Origin: Isoetes taiwanensis
Lineage: Eukaryota; Streptophyta; Lycopodiopsida; Isoetales; Isoetaceae
Assembly (NCBI GenBank): GCA_021234155.1
Contig: JAJEKV010000001.1
Location: 33,643,013-33,707,012, forward strand
Length of the DNA stretch: 64,000 nt
Reading direction: 5' to 3'
Shown piece after piece: positions 1 to 11,300 of this stretch (position 1 is its first letter; every line of letters begins with the position of its first letter). The notes under the pieces were generated by a model. That model saw only the letters and a program-made list of their open reading frames with translations. It was not told where the DNA came from and did no database searches. The position numbers were made by a program, and so were the translations under genes.

Positions 1-432
1 CACATCTAGAGTTTCTGCACTTCTGAGAGAGATTTCAGGATGGCGCTGCTTGAAGAGTTTCCACCATTTTCCACCTGGAACACCTTCGAATGTTGGATTA
101 TTCTCCTTGGCCAGGTCTGCGGCATTTCCTTCACCGAAGCCATTGTCACACCCATCCCCTGTTCTGCCCTCCCTATGGCCCAATCCACAAGTTCCTTTTC
201 TTGAGACGGTATGTCTCTCCATCTTGTGGGAAATTCGTCCATACAACCAGTCTCTAATGGATGATTCTGGGATACCAGATCATCTAGAAGCTTCCCTAAT
301 TGAAATACCATGTTCACCATGTTCACTCACCTCATCTAGACCGTCTAGCATCTCCTCCTCCGTCCGCCTCTTTTTGTTGGCTTCCTCGTCAATGTAGCTC
401 CCGATCCGCTGGCCTGAAGATTCTTCTTCTTT
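1..432 (-). pseudogene. pogo/Tigger-like transposase, N-terminal fragment (broken, cut by window edge)
   Basis: Read on the minus strand, three frames together give the DNA-binding half of a pogo/Tigger (Tc1-mariner) transposase. An acidic start leads into a psq-type helix-turn-helix (ISIREASR, stop, SGIPESSIRDWLYG at about 317-240). A CENP-B-type helix follows (KELVDWAIGRAEQG, about 200-155), then GGKWWKLFKQRHPEISLRS near 75-20. I see one in-frame TGA where Arg is expected (CGA to TGA, as in CpG decay) and two frameshifts, near 205 and 120. In this family the DDE catalytic domain would follow, but it lies outside the window. Plant pogo-like proteins can also be domesticated, but these lesions argue for a dead copy. 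Confidence 0.72.
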
Positions 433-2195
433 GATTTGGGCGCACAAACTCGTTTGCTGGCCGTTACTGTCGGTCTGCTGCTGCCTGGCATTGTAGCATC
501 GATCCCTAGTCGGGCTCTAGTGGACACCATTGGTCTAGCCTTCGGCCAAAGCAGGGGTTCAATTGAGTCCCAAGCCGGAACTCTGGGTATGTGCACGAAT
601 TTCTTGATCCTCTACAATGACACTGATTGCCCATCTTCTTTGCATGCATTGAGGCTGGAATTTGCGCGCGAATTCCAGCCCCCGGCATTGAATCATGCCT
701 CGGAATGGGCATGTTTGGGGGTTCCTAGGTGCGCGATGGGTGGGTATACAGCACGGGAGCCATGGCTTAGGCTCACGAAGTCACGACACCTGGTGGTCAT
801 TCAGGGGGAGTGTGGGATGGCGCTGAGGCGGCTTTTGGTACCACAGGATACGGTACGTCTGCGGTGGCGGGCAACCATACCCTATATAAGATTATTCCAA
901 GTACTCTATGTTGTAGAATCTCTACTACTACTTACATTAATTCTATTCTATCAATATTATAATAGCGCCAACTATTTTCTAAACTTACATGCATCTTAAC
1001 TGGCAGTTCCTCGGAGATTTTAATCCTGGCCATTAGATGTAGTCCAATTATTAGGCAAATGTGATATTTCCAGCCTATTTATCATGATAAGCATAAATAG
1101 ACTGGTCATTACAGGGTATTCAAATATACAAACAAATTACAATTTCAATTCCTGTGATGCTATTACCCGGATCAAGAGACTGCAGTTCCTACATAGATTT
1201 GCTACAGCACCGAAAAAATCATTGATGATCCAAAATGCAGCAGAAACTTAGGAAAAACCTTACTGCAGAAACTCTGCTTCTAAAACGCAATAGTAGATGC
1301 TGCCAACATCCACATAAATCGATTCATCTCAACAACTGAGTTCTTTCTGTCATGAAACCAAGTTCAGCTCCAATCAATCACGATCTTGTACAAATACATC
1401 ACCTTAGAGAAGAAGTCGCTATGGGACGATTGCTATTGCACATTTCGGTAGCAAACTTCGAGTAAGGAGATCAAATAGGCTAAAGGCCCATTCAAGAAAG
1501 CTTTTCACATATTTGTTATTGCAAATACAAGAGCTGGCTATGGTGCAATAGAGCAAAAGCTTTTTTTCAATCAGAATGGAGCATGCTCCCTTTTCCCCTC
1601 TTTATCGGAATGGCATGCTAGCCCCTATTTTTTTTCTCCAGCTCCTTCATGGGAAGGTCCCCTGTTAATAGAATTCTTTTCCTGTTAAAAAGCAGTGATT
1701 CAACAATGAGAATCATGCTTAGAAAGACTTAGAGAAAGGCATAACGCATCGGAGGACTTCAATGCACAACCAGAAGCAAGCAAAGATCGCTAAATATAAA
1801 ATCATGCAAAATGCAGCAAGAATCATGAATGCAGTCAAGAATGCAAAATGCAGCAAGCACATAATAAAACATTACCAAACGCATGTTCCTCCTGAATCTC
1901 CCTCTGGTGCCATCAGATTTTCTTAGATGCCAATTTTTCTAGTCGTGCTCTCTCCGCAGAGTAAGCTAATCTCGGTAGAGTAAACTTATAAGAATCTAAT
2001 TTGTAGCCCCTTTGCCCAGCACACAAATTCTTTGTCCAATGCTTAAAGGTGCAAAATCTCATCGAAAGTGTCAGTAAAAGGAGTTAAACCCACTTGCTCA
2101 GCCATTATTGCAAATAAACGGGCTCACCCCTCTGGACTCGCCCGATTACTTGCCATAATGGCCTCTCAAGGGCTCCAGATACTTTTACCCTAGTT
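433..2195. other. No gene recognised
   Basis: AT-rich sequence with no ORF that matches a family I know. The longest plus-strand ORF (436-999) has no recognisable motif and partly overlaps the antisense of the transposase relic, so I treat it as chance. Short A-rich runs with repeated AATGCAGCA words occur near 1800-1860. Upstream exons of the transposase-like gene at 2.2 kb could lie here, but none could be supported. Confidence 0.4.
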
Positions 2196-3638
2196 TTGGG
2201 GATCTCGGAGGTAAAAATCCCGTCCTCCAGAATCTGGGTCATCCCAATGGGATCCGTTCGGGAGATCTCGATCGGAAATAAAGGCGATAGCCATGGAAAT
2301 ATTTGCCAAACAAAGAATAGTACATACAACTGTATAAGTTCACTATGGAAAGCCAATATTTGTGACAAATATGTTGGTATAGAATGGCATGTGTGGGACT
2401 GTAAAGGGTACCTGCACCAGATATGGGACGAAACAGGTTGTGATGTCCCTCAAGAAATTGCAAATGGTAGTGAATTAGAAGAGGTAGAATGGGAAGCATA
2501 CCAATTTGTGAATGAGAAGTAAAAAAAAAAGAACATCTAAGAGATTGAAACTGGTAAAGATATCAGCAACACCTGCTATCATGGTGAAGACTATGCTTGA
2601 TTATTTGGCTACGTTTACCATACATAACATCACCTCACACTGGCAGACTGAACAATTCAAAATTTATGTGGACAACTTGAGAAATGATGTTGTGCTTTCG
2701 GTTTTGGATTTTTCAGAGAATTATACACTTCAACTTGGTAGGGAGATCCAGTCCCAAAATTGGTACAATCAACAGGTAACTATACTGGTCCATATTACCA
2801 TGCTAAAAATGGATGGAGAATTGAAAAAAGTAATTCATATTTATATTTTTGACGACAGACTTTATGACTTCCGCTTTGCCCAACATGCATTCAAATTGCA
2901 TCAAGCTTGGCTGCAGGATATTAGGGCAACACACATCAGACATCATATTGTATAGTCTGATGGTTGTGCTTCAGAGTTTAAGGAGGCACGTATCTTCTTG
3001 TTTCTAGGCAGATATTTCTTGATGCATAGGATCAGAATATGCCAGAATTATTTCGCATCAGGCCATGGTAAAGAGGAGCATGATGCAGAGTCTGCCAAGG
3101 CAAAGAATGCTCTATATGATGAGCAACTTAAAGAAGAAGGGTTGCAAGCATTGCCAGGGACATTAGCCTTAGCTCGCAGGATAATGCAATGGGAAAGTTG
3201 TGAAAATCTGCTCCATGTTGGTACTTGGGATATCAAAGTTTTGATGCCAACAAATAATAGTGCTTCTAATGAAGAAGAAAAACAGACTGAAGATGCATTG
3301 TTTGCATCTGAAGAAGACGTTCTATTAGCTGACATTATCGAAGCTAGTAATGTTTTTGCCTCCTTGGCAGCTCCAGAAAATATAGAAGATGCTCTCTACT
3401 ATTTGCTTATGTGTAAAAAAGACAAGGGGTATTATAGGAGGCAATTAAAGATGAATATGAGAACCAATTTGTGACTAGGGATGATGTTATTGAGGCATTC
3501 TATTTTGAGCAGATGAACGGATGTCATAACAAGTACAAATTGCTTCAAGATCAAACTGTATTTGTTCATACATGTTCCATTATTGGAGCAAAGCTGCATG
3601 GCTTGCATCATATACATTTGAAGCAACTTTGTTCATAA
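2196..3638 (+). pseudogene. Transposase-like gene, family A (broken copy 1)
   Basis: Three frames carry one protein. VEWEAYQFVNEK is followed by TSKRLKLVKISATP, then LATFTIHN, LDFSENYTL, EIQSQNWYNQQVTI, SDGCASEFKEA, GHGKEEHDAES, VFASLAAPENIEDALYYLL and HNKYKLLQD. The same blocks occur in the same order on the minus strand at 21.15-19.4 kb, which supports a real protein family. I recall similar proteins with this motif order from invertebrates and seed-free plants, without a settled name. By analogy with RNase H-like transposases, the Asp of DFSENY, the Asp of SDG and the Glu of GKxEHD would be the metal ligands; this is inference. Lesions: a TAG just before SDGC, where copy 2 has Trp, and frame changes near 2520 and 3455. 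No terminal repeat was found for this copy. Confidence 0.6.
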
Positions 3639-3709
3639 ACTGCATTTACATCACATGCATAATTGTTGTACAAGAAAATGAAAATGGTACGAGATGCATA
3701 TATGCAACA

Positions 3710-3733
3710 GGGTAAAAGAAAGCTAGGGTGTCT
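3710..3733 (+). repeat. Left terminal inverted repeat of the 19-kb element
   Basis: Twenty-four bases, starting GGGTAAAAGAAAGCTAGGG and ending TGTCT, are identical to the reverse complement of 22688-22711. They are flanked on the outside by AACA. Nine A's follow, then a hairpin at 3744-3770 (GCCCT..TACATTA / TAATGTA..GGGC). Confidence 0.6.
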
Positions 3734-3743
3734 AAAAAAAAAT

Positions 3744-3770
3744 GCCCTTACATTATGTATAATGTAGGGC
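3744..3770. repeat. Hairpin just inside the left terminal repeat
   Basis: GCCCTTACATTA pairs with TAATGTAGGGC around a TGTA centre, with one unpaired base. A different palindrome with the same TACATT/AATGTA core lies at the equivalent place inside the right terminal repeat (22670-22687). Confidence 0.55.
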
Positions 3771-4089
3771 ATGTAGGCACCCGTTTTTGTTATTTTTTTG
3801 AATTTTAGTTAGTTGGGATATGCAATGATTAGGAATAGCCACGTCAGCAATTCAAAATTATGAGTGGCAGTGGCAACCAGAACGGACCTTCATTGCAATT
3901 TTTCGGAGGGAGATTATGGTGTTTCTGTTTAGGAAAAAAATTTGTCACGCTCCAATTTTTTGTGTTTGTGAGTGATCAACGGTAATTCGACCAGAAACTA
4001 TTCTTCTTCCTCGAAATCCTTGCCCAAATCCAAGCAATGGGCGCCTTTGCCTCCCTAAGTCACCCCGTGATTAAACAAAAATTTGAAAA

Positions 4090-4957
4090 TGGTCGATTCT
4101 AGCAAGAAAGCCTAAAAAACAAGAGGAAGGTTCAAACTTCGAGGAACCAGGGCCAAAAGAAGACTTATTTGTGAAGAACCCTGTTGTGGAAGCAAAGCAT
4201 GTAAGATGTGTCAATGCAGATGATATTTTTCCGTTTACAACGATAATGGACGAGCAAAGTTGGGGCCCAAAGACATACGGGTTCAAAGAATCTAGCGTGA
4301 AGCCGTGAGTGGGCCGAGAACTTCTACAAACATTATGAAATTGTTTTTGGTAAGCGGGAGGTCACAAATCGCCATGTACCTGAGTACTTTGCTCGTGCAT
4401 TTGCCCTTCAATTGACAGGTAAAAAAGTAGATTGGGATACTTTTAAAGTTTTGGCCAAAGATTTGGCAAAGGGAGGAGCAAAAGAATCTGCTATTACAGA
4501 AGAAATTGGGACCTCTAAATCCACATCCAAGGTTCCTAAATTTCAAAAAGGATTTTACCCCAAGGAAGAGCTTGAATTTGCGTGAAAACTCTGCGGCAGC
4601 CAGTGTCATGGAGAGTTAATTAGCAAAGACATCCAAGGTTGAAGAACTGAAAATTCAAAGAGTGCAATTACGTGACAATATAAATAAGATTTCGGGAAGA
4701 AAGGATGCACATGAAGAGGACCTAGCACAAATACAAGAAGACATCAATAGTGTTCTCGATGGCGCTTCAGAGAATAAGAGAGACATCAAGACCGTCTGTG
4801 AGGAGGTTGACCTTTTGATGAGGGATAGAACCGAAGGAAGAAATGTCAAGAGAATTCAGGAGCCATTGGAGAAAGCCATTCGGGAAAAAAGGAGTTATGT
4901 GAAAAGAGGATTGCGAGAACTTGAGGAGGCTCACAAAGTTCGGTTTGAGTGTTTATG
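4090..4957 (+). pseudogene. Coiled-coil ORF of the 19-kb element (broken)
   Basis: Coding-like sequence in two or three frames. It begins with an acidic stretch (EEPGPKEDLFVKNPVVEAKH). After a frame change near 4305 comes WAENFYKHYEIVFGKREVTN and RHVPEYFARAFALQLTGKK. After stops near 4583 and 4620 comes a long charged segment that I read as a coiled coil (VEELKIQRVQLRDNINKIS, HEEDLAQIQEDINSVLDG, REKRSYVKRGLRELEEAHK). I do not recognise the protein. It lies directly inside the left terminal repeat and upstream of the protease exons on the same strand, so it could be the first exon(s) of that gene or a separate accessory ORF. Coding character is the main support. Confidence 0.45.
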
Positions 4958-5290
4958 ACGGCTTGATGATATGCATAAGTATATGATGCATTCTCGCAAT
5001 TTCTCCTTCAGCCCAAAACAAGCTTAGTGATCTCTCCAGTGAAAAAAAATTCATATCCGGCATGGATGTGTGTTTTGTAGTAATGGCTTTGCTAATAATG
5101 AACCTATCCTAGTTGCTCCATCGAGCATTCATTTCATATCTTCGTTTCTCATATTCTATTTCTGGCTGACTATCCCCTTGAAGAGCATGCAAATGGGACG
5201 AAAACATTTCAAAGATCTTGGGTGTGTACACCGGAGGTAAGCGGTATTTCATGATTTATGTTTAATTTGCTTTTTCCGGGATTACTGCAA

Positions 5291-5905
5291 TGTAGAATCC
5301 ATTTACATGTAGAATCCATTTACATGTAGATTGCTGCACTTAAGGTTTTGCTACAGCATGTAGGAGTGTACTGGTTATTTTATACTTATAGTTCCATGTT
5401 TTGCATGTCATACATATATGTGTTTCTTACATGCATGCTGTACATTCACAGTGTAGAGTCCTAGATGTAGAACTTAAATACATAAAATTAGGAGTTGTGT
5501 ACTGAGTTTTATGGCAGAACATTTAGAGGTATTTTATGTAATGTCTGATGTGTACATGTGCATACATTGGAGCACATTCATGTACATTACATGTACATTC
5601 CATCTAGATAAACAGCTGTTTACATGTGTATGTACTCAAAGTACTTGAATGTAGATCAGTTCTAGTAATATGTACAGCTATTACGGGGGGTTACTCCGGG
5701 CAACGAGAGCTGTCGGATGGGCATATTTGCCCTTTATGCCAAGATCTGGACCGTACATAGCGATCCTCATTTGTGGGGTATGCATGTACAAGTTTAAGTA
5801 TACTGTATATTAAAGTTTGCAAAATACTATAAGATTTAAGAGAATGTACTCAATAGTGTTAATTTTGTACATGTATTGTAAATATATTTTTGGGGCTCTC
5901 GCTGC
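5291..5905. repeat. TGTACAT-rich, subterminal repeat-like stretch
   Basis: Many copies of TGTA(C)AT and its complement occur, including a 17-bp unit (TGTAGAATCCATTTACA) repeated head-to-tail at 5291-5324. A stretch of similar word content lies at 21.24-21.71 kb, at a comparable distance from the other terminal repeat. It lies in what would be an intron or spacer. Plain AT-richness could explain part of it. Confidence 0.35.
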
Positions 5906-5920
5906 CCTACGTAACCCCCC
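5685..5920. mobile_element. MITE-like element with GGGGGGTTAC inverted ends
   Basis: The left end GGGGGGTTACTCCGGGCAAC and the reverse complement of the right end, GGGGGGTTACGTAGGGCAGC, agree for about 25 bp with a few mismatches, and both continue into GAGAG. The 236-bp interior has no ORF. This is the structure of a small non-autonomous DNA element. No clear target duplication is visible, so the superfamily is open. Confidence 0.55.
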
Positions 5921-6263
5921 ATGTGAATATGCACCCAAACCAAAGGGGGTTTAAGGGGGATTTTAATTTAAATGTGTGAAATGCAATGGTTTATGTTAAT
6001 AATGTTAATGGTAGTTGTGTGTTGATTGTTATATTAAAAAAAATTTTGGGCCCTTCGGGCCCTAACTAAAGCAAACATAATTAAACTTTATGGGTCTAAA
6101 CATTAATTACTAAAAAGCACAATAACATCAAGACAAACAAATTATTTCCATTGCATACCAAGAGCCGCCCAAATATAATGCCAAAACAAACCGCTATAAA
6201 ATGGGCAAAAACAACAATAACATCATAAGGTTTACTGAAGGGGCCCATGACGCCCAATATAAA

Positions 6264-6395
6264 GCCAGTACCACAAATTGTTGAGTAGCAATGCTCCTTT
6301 TTCCCAAAAAAGCTGCTGAAAATCCTGATGCCAGTACCACAAATTGTTGAGTAGCAATGCTCCTTTTTCCCAAAAAAGCTGCTGAAAATCCTGAT
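6264..6395. repeat. Two tandem copies of a 66-bp unit
   Basis: A 66-bp unit starting GCCAGTACCACAAATTG occurs twice in a row (6264-6329 and 6330-6395) with no difference seen. Perfect identity points to a recent tandem duplication. Confidence 0.85.
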
Positions 6396-7297
6396 GCCAC
6401 ACCTGGAGCATTTTAAGAGCCTTATTATTCTAGAAAAGGATCAAAACAGGCCATTTGATAATTGTAACATACTTTCTTCTGCTAAATCCTAAGAATAAAA
6501 ACCGGACATGCTTATATGGACGTCTGGGACATTTGAAACACAATTTTAATCTGAACATATGGACACTCTCGGTTTGCGTGAAGTAAGGATAAAGCCTCGA
6601 GAACTCAATGGGCTTTGTTCAGGGATGAAGAAAACAAACACAATGAGTACAACCTTTACTTCAAATATCAACACCTTAAAAGCTCACTAATACTTAAAGC
6701 ATGCAAAGAGGAATACTATCGGTTAAGCAAATAATACAACACAATAGCAAGGTAAAACATACATGGGGATCCGGATCTCGCCACAGTGCAAAATCAACCA
6801 CACAACCCGTTCCAACAACGCCATATCTGTAAAAGTGCAAACTTAGTGATCAACTAGTGGCGACTTATGGAGTTTACTAAGTACAAAGATACTTACGTGA
6901 GCCAACTGTATTGCTGAAGGTATGAAAGAAAAGATGCTTTTCTTTGCCATCATTGATTCCTCCGCATTGTACCAATCGCATATTTCTTGAGATGCTTCTG
7001 TTTTGGATCCAAGCCACCCTAACAAGACCAATCATTGTTGCTACCTCTTTGCCATGACCTTTTTCATCAATTTGTGCTTGTTTTACATCAAAACACCACT
7101 TTGAAATAACAATGCAAACATCGAGCTACATTGCGAGTAAATGGGAATAGCCGATGCAGCAAAAGCTCTTCTTGGAAAAGCTCCCCAAGATGAAACCCCT
7201 CCCTGGGTAGTATCCTTGAATGAGTAACCAAAACAACAGATGGCTATCCCGGCAATGAGAATGTGTCAACAATTGCTATACAATTACAACAAGTTAC

Positions 7298-7938
7298 TCA
7301 AAGAGATTAGATGGAGTCTCTGCAAAGTCCAAACCGCTTCTTGTCCCAGAGAAATGTTGATAATCCCGCACCAAACAAGCGGTGACAAAAATGTGAGAAA
7401 CAAGAAACTTATATATTAGCGGGGCCTATACTCTCCTAACATCTACACTAACCGTCCGTGACAAGAGAGAATGAAGTGCATGGCCAAACTCGTGAAAAAG
7501 GTTTTCCAATTCCCAGTGTTGTAACATCGGTGGAGCACAAGAGTTCGGTTTAGAGAAGTTGCAGACCAGTGCTATCACCTGCATACCCAATAGTAGGTTG
7601 ACCAAAACAATACACAAGACACTTATTATGATGTTCGTATGTAACATTCATTGAAACGAAATGGTAGCATAACCATATCGTAAGATTTTTCTTTGTAGTG
7701 AAACAAAATAGAGCTAAGTGATCATACCCGGAGTTGGTAGTCTGCTTCGGAAATCCGCCGACCACCTTTCGGGGAGAAGTGCGCACATCCAGGAAATTTT
7801 CCTTTTCGTGCATAAAGATCAAGAAACATGTAGCCCAATGTGCCCTATGAACAAAACTTGTAGCCCGGCCCATTTCTAGACATGCGGGTGCCAAGCCTCG
7901 CCTGGGAACATTGGAATCTTGCTGCCCAGAAGAACCTG
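7298..7938 (-). pseudogene. Mitochondrial intermediate peptidase (M3 family) exon fragments
   Basis: Four exon-like blocks in correct order on the minus strand match the C-terminal catalytic part of plant mitochondrial intermediate peptidase. They are: PMFPGEAWHPHV then a stop (7938-7878); LGYMFLDLYARKGKFPG through GGRRISEADYQL, ending at a GT donor (7838-7728); VIALVCNFSKP..NLFHEFGHALHSLLSRT with an AG acceptor and GT donor (7578-7453); and DYQHFSGTRSGLDFAETPSN (7365-7298). HEFGH is the zinc-binding HExxH motif of this metalloprotease, which in mitochondria trims octapeptides from imported proteins. A stop after the first block, a frame break before LGYMF and a lost AG acceptor before DYQHF show it is not functional. 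Introns are kept, so it was copied from DNA, not mRNA. Exons further downstream are missing. Confidence 0.72.
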
Positions 7939-8011
7939 GCCTTGCCGTCCTTGCCTTGGCTCGACCGAGGCCTTTCCCAAACCCTATGTTTTGTTTCTTC
8001 ACGAGAAAAGG

Positions 8012-8075
8012 GCTTTCGTTATAAGCCCTGGATCTTTTTGAATAAAAAGAGGGCTTTCTTTGTAAGCCCTCTGAT
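8012..8075. repeat. Two adjacent small hairpins (GGGCTT / AAGCCC)
   Basis: GGGCTTtcgttatAAGCCC and GAGGGCTTtctttgtAAGCCCTC stand about 25 bp apart and share their loop-side word. They look like a duplicated hairpin. No function can be assigned. Confidence 0.5.
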
Positions 8076-8319
8076 CTTAACCATTGAGGAGGATGAAACA
8101 AAAATTGCAAAATTGCATGCAAAAACTTGGTGCACTCTAGATGTACTGATTAGTATGCCTCGTGCAATACGCCCATGAAATCATATGAAAACCATGCCAA
8201 AAAGCGTATAAAATCACAAAAAAAACCCCCTGTTATAATGCTACATATTGATATGTACAGAACAGTTAGAGACTGATTAGTTTGAGACTGATATCTGACT
8301 GTTATGTGATTTATTTTCA

Positions 8320-11300
8320 GAGCTTCAAAGTGCCAAAAAAACAACTGAGCAGAAATTACACCACAGATCAGGTGCGCTTGTTTTCAAATTGTTTTGCATT
8401 GTGTCAGAGGAAGCAATTTCTTATTCTTGGTTCGGTTTTCACAGTTTTGGAGGTTCCAAAGAAAATTGAGGTGCAAGATGTAGCCGAGGGAAAGAAAGCA
8501 GTGATTGAAGGAAAAAGCAAAATCACTATTCCCCGGTGATACTGAGTTGAAGAGGCTGGCACTACATGTCTGCATGGTGACATTCCGGATTATGACGAGG
8601 AACTCGAGAGATTGAGGGGGCGAGCTAAGGCCACATCTTCAAAAGTAAAGGTAGCAAAGCAGAAAATGTGACTCCAAAGAAGAAGTCCACGCCTAAAAGC
8701 CACGTAGAAGACAATTAAAGCAAGAGAAACGGTAGAAAGCATTTTATTTCAAGCAGGAAATGAGAAGTCCATGACATCCTATGTTTACAGGTCCTAATGA
8801 AGAGGAATCTTCCGAGCATCAAGATGTAGAGCAGGATACTCTTAAGTTTGTGTCAAATCTTGCTTCTGACATAGTAAAGGAAGCTGAATTTCATGACAAT
8901 GAGAAATCAGGAGAGGTTGAAGACGAGGATTCTGGACCTAATAAGAATCTGAGTGAGGAAACCAAAAAAGATGGGAAGGAAATGGATACTGACTCCGAGA
9001 AAACAGTATCAGCAGATCAGAAGAATGATCTCTACAGGTAACTTGATCTACATATCTTACATTTTTTTTAATTCTAGTATCCAAGTTAAAAACTTTAAAA
9101 TAATATGGATAGTAGTAGACGAATGTAGATGATTTGTGTAAATGTGCAGTTCTGAATACAGGCCATATGATGCCTTGCTGAACCGAATGATGAAGCTCAA
9201 GAAGGCAAGGATTTTCCCAGGATCTTTGCCTGAAATGGAGTGTTATTTATTTGAACAAGATGTGCTGGACATGGATGTGGAAAAATTTTCCAACCGGCAT
9301 GTGGATATGTATGCCAGGTACTGGACTTTGAACTTGTGTCATTTGTATGTGTAAGTCAAGTTAGTAATTTTATCCTTTTCAACTTGTTATAGGTACCTGC
9401 AGCTCTGTGTTCCAGATGATAAGAAGGCCGACGTCTGGTTCTTCCCACCGGACAGCTTCATGGAATTTGCAGCATGGACCAAGGCATGCGAAAAAGATAA
9501 ATCTATGGCAGCCTCCGAGCGTGGAAGAGAAAGGTAGCTCTTACAGGGATAAATTGGCTGAAGTGCAGATGGATCATGATTCCAATGCTATGTAGAGTTA
9601 CTGAACATCACACTTTGGCCATCTTCAACATGGCACTTACTAAGAGTAAGAACACCATCAACATTCAGATCTTCAATTCTGCCGAGGACATTGACGTTGA
9701 CATGCTTGCACTTAAGAGGTATTTTGTATTTCACATCTCCTTTTATTAATATTGAGTGGATTGGATACCATGTTAGCAGCTTCTTTCATTCATTTGCTAC
9801 AAAATAGATCTGGTCTTTTGCAGGCTCCACATCCTCACTATGGCACGCGGTTGTGTCGAGTGTCCCACTTTTTTGAAGCATGGACAAAATCCTTCACCAG
9901 TTGTGAAGATTCATAAGTGTCCACAGCAGAAAGATGGGGATTCATGTGGCCTCTATGTTGCAGCTTATATGCAGAAGTTTGTAGACACAATCGTGTGTGG
10001 TAAAACTACCAATGTGAGTGTCTCACTTCTTTTGTCTTGCAAACAAATGGTTTTTAATACTTATTATGTAAGTATTCCTAGGATGGATCCTATGACAACA
10101 TATATGTCGGAAGTGAAGTGGTGTTCTCATTGAGCTTTGTAAAATCGTTGAGTACAAAATTGATACCCCTACTGGAGTAGAACTTTTGAAAAACTTGAAA
10201 TTTGAGTGCTCCGAAACTAGACAATCATCGAGAGCATCAGGAACTAGGGAATACAAGATAAAAAATGATTTATCTGCCACTTGGTCTATGCAAAGGTGAG
10301 AAAACTGACGAACGCTTCTCATCAGGATAAAAAACCCTATCCTTTGGGTTTTCGAGGAAAACCTTAATGAGAGACGGCCACCAATGCTCTCGAAGGATGC
10401 TGCTAGCATATGTCCACCAAGAAGTGAGTTGATATGTCACACGATGGTGCTGACAATTGAGAGAACTGCGAGAAACTGACCTGCAATGAAAAGTCTAAAA
10501 AAGAGAATGACCCGTTAGAAAGTCAGAAGGCAAAGGCACGTGCTAAAGCCCAAAATATCAAGAATATAATAGCACTCGGAGGCTCCAGGGCCACACCGAG
10601 GAACAAACAACAGCCGACCAATCGGAACCATCGCGTGAAAGAATATCCGATTAGTGCTGCCTCGGAGGCTACAGCGCCACACCGAGGATAAAATGAATAG
10701 CAAATACTTACTCGGAGGCTACAGCGCCACGCCGAGAAAAAGAAACTATGGAGACAAAGCTGACGACCACAGAGCCACAACATAGAGGGAACCACACGCC
10801 TGTGAAAATGAATAATAAATACTGTCCGAGAAAAAATGAACAAGAAATAAAGTCATGGAGGCTACAGTCACGCTGAGAAAGAATGAAATGGTAAGAAGTC
10901 GCGAGAGCCACACCGAAAGCACAGAGGAGATCGAGGGCTGCAGGGCGACCTGAAATGTTCAGAAGATTTAACAGACTCCAAGAAGAACGAGATAATGAGT
11001 AGGCCTCAGAGGCTAAAGTGCCACACCGAGAAACTTGAAACATTGAAAGGAAACCACGGAAGACATAGAGGCTGCAGAGTGCCCCGAAAAATATGGAAAC
11101 ATAGACAGAGATGGTCATGGAATGGAAAGGTGTAAAGTGAAAATGAAACATGGATAAGATCAAATGCAGAAAAACCATCACGGGAGGGAGGGTGAGGGAA
11201 ACTGGTAGGATAGAGAAGGAGGAAAAAACTAGCTCAAGAGAACGCCGATGAGGAAAAAATGAAAAGAAGTTGAATAAATAGAGAGAGCGAAAAATGGGAC

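Noticed and set aside
436-999. 187-residue plus-strand ORF
   Set aside because: It overlaps the antisense of the transposase relic at its start, has no recognisable motif, and its second half (LYVVESLLLLTLILFYQYY) comes from AT-rich DNA.
3710-3770. Helitron 3' end (hairpin near CTAG)
   Set aside because: The shared sequence continues well past CTAG in both copies, and the two copies form an inverted pair with a 4-bp flank match, which fits a terminal inverted repeat better.
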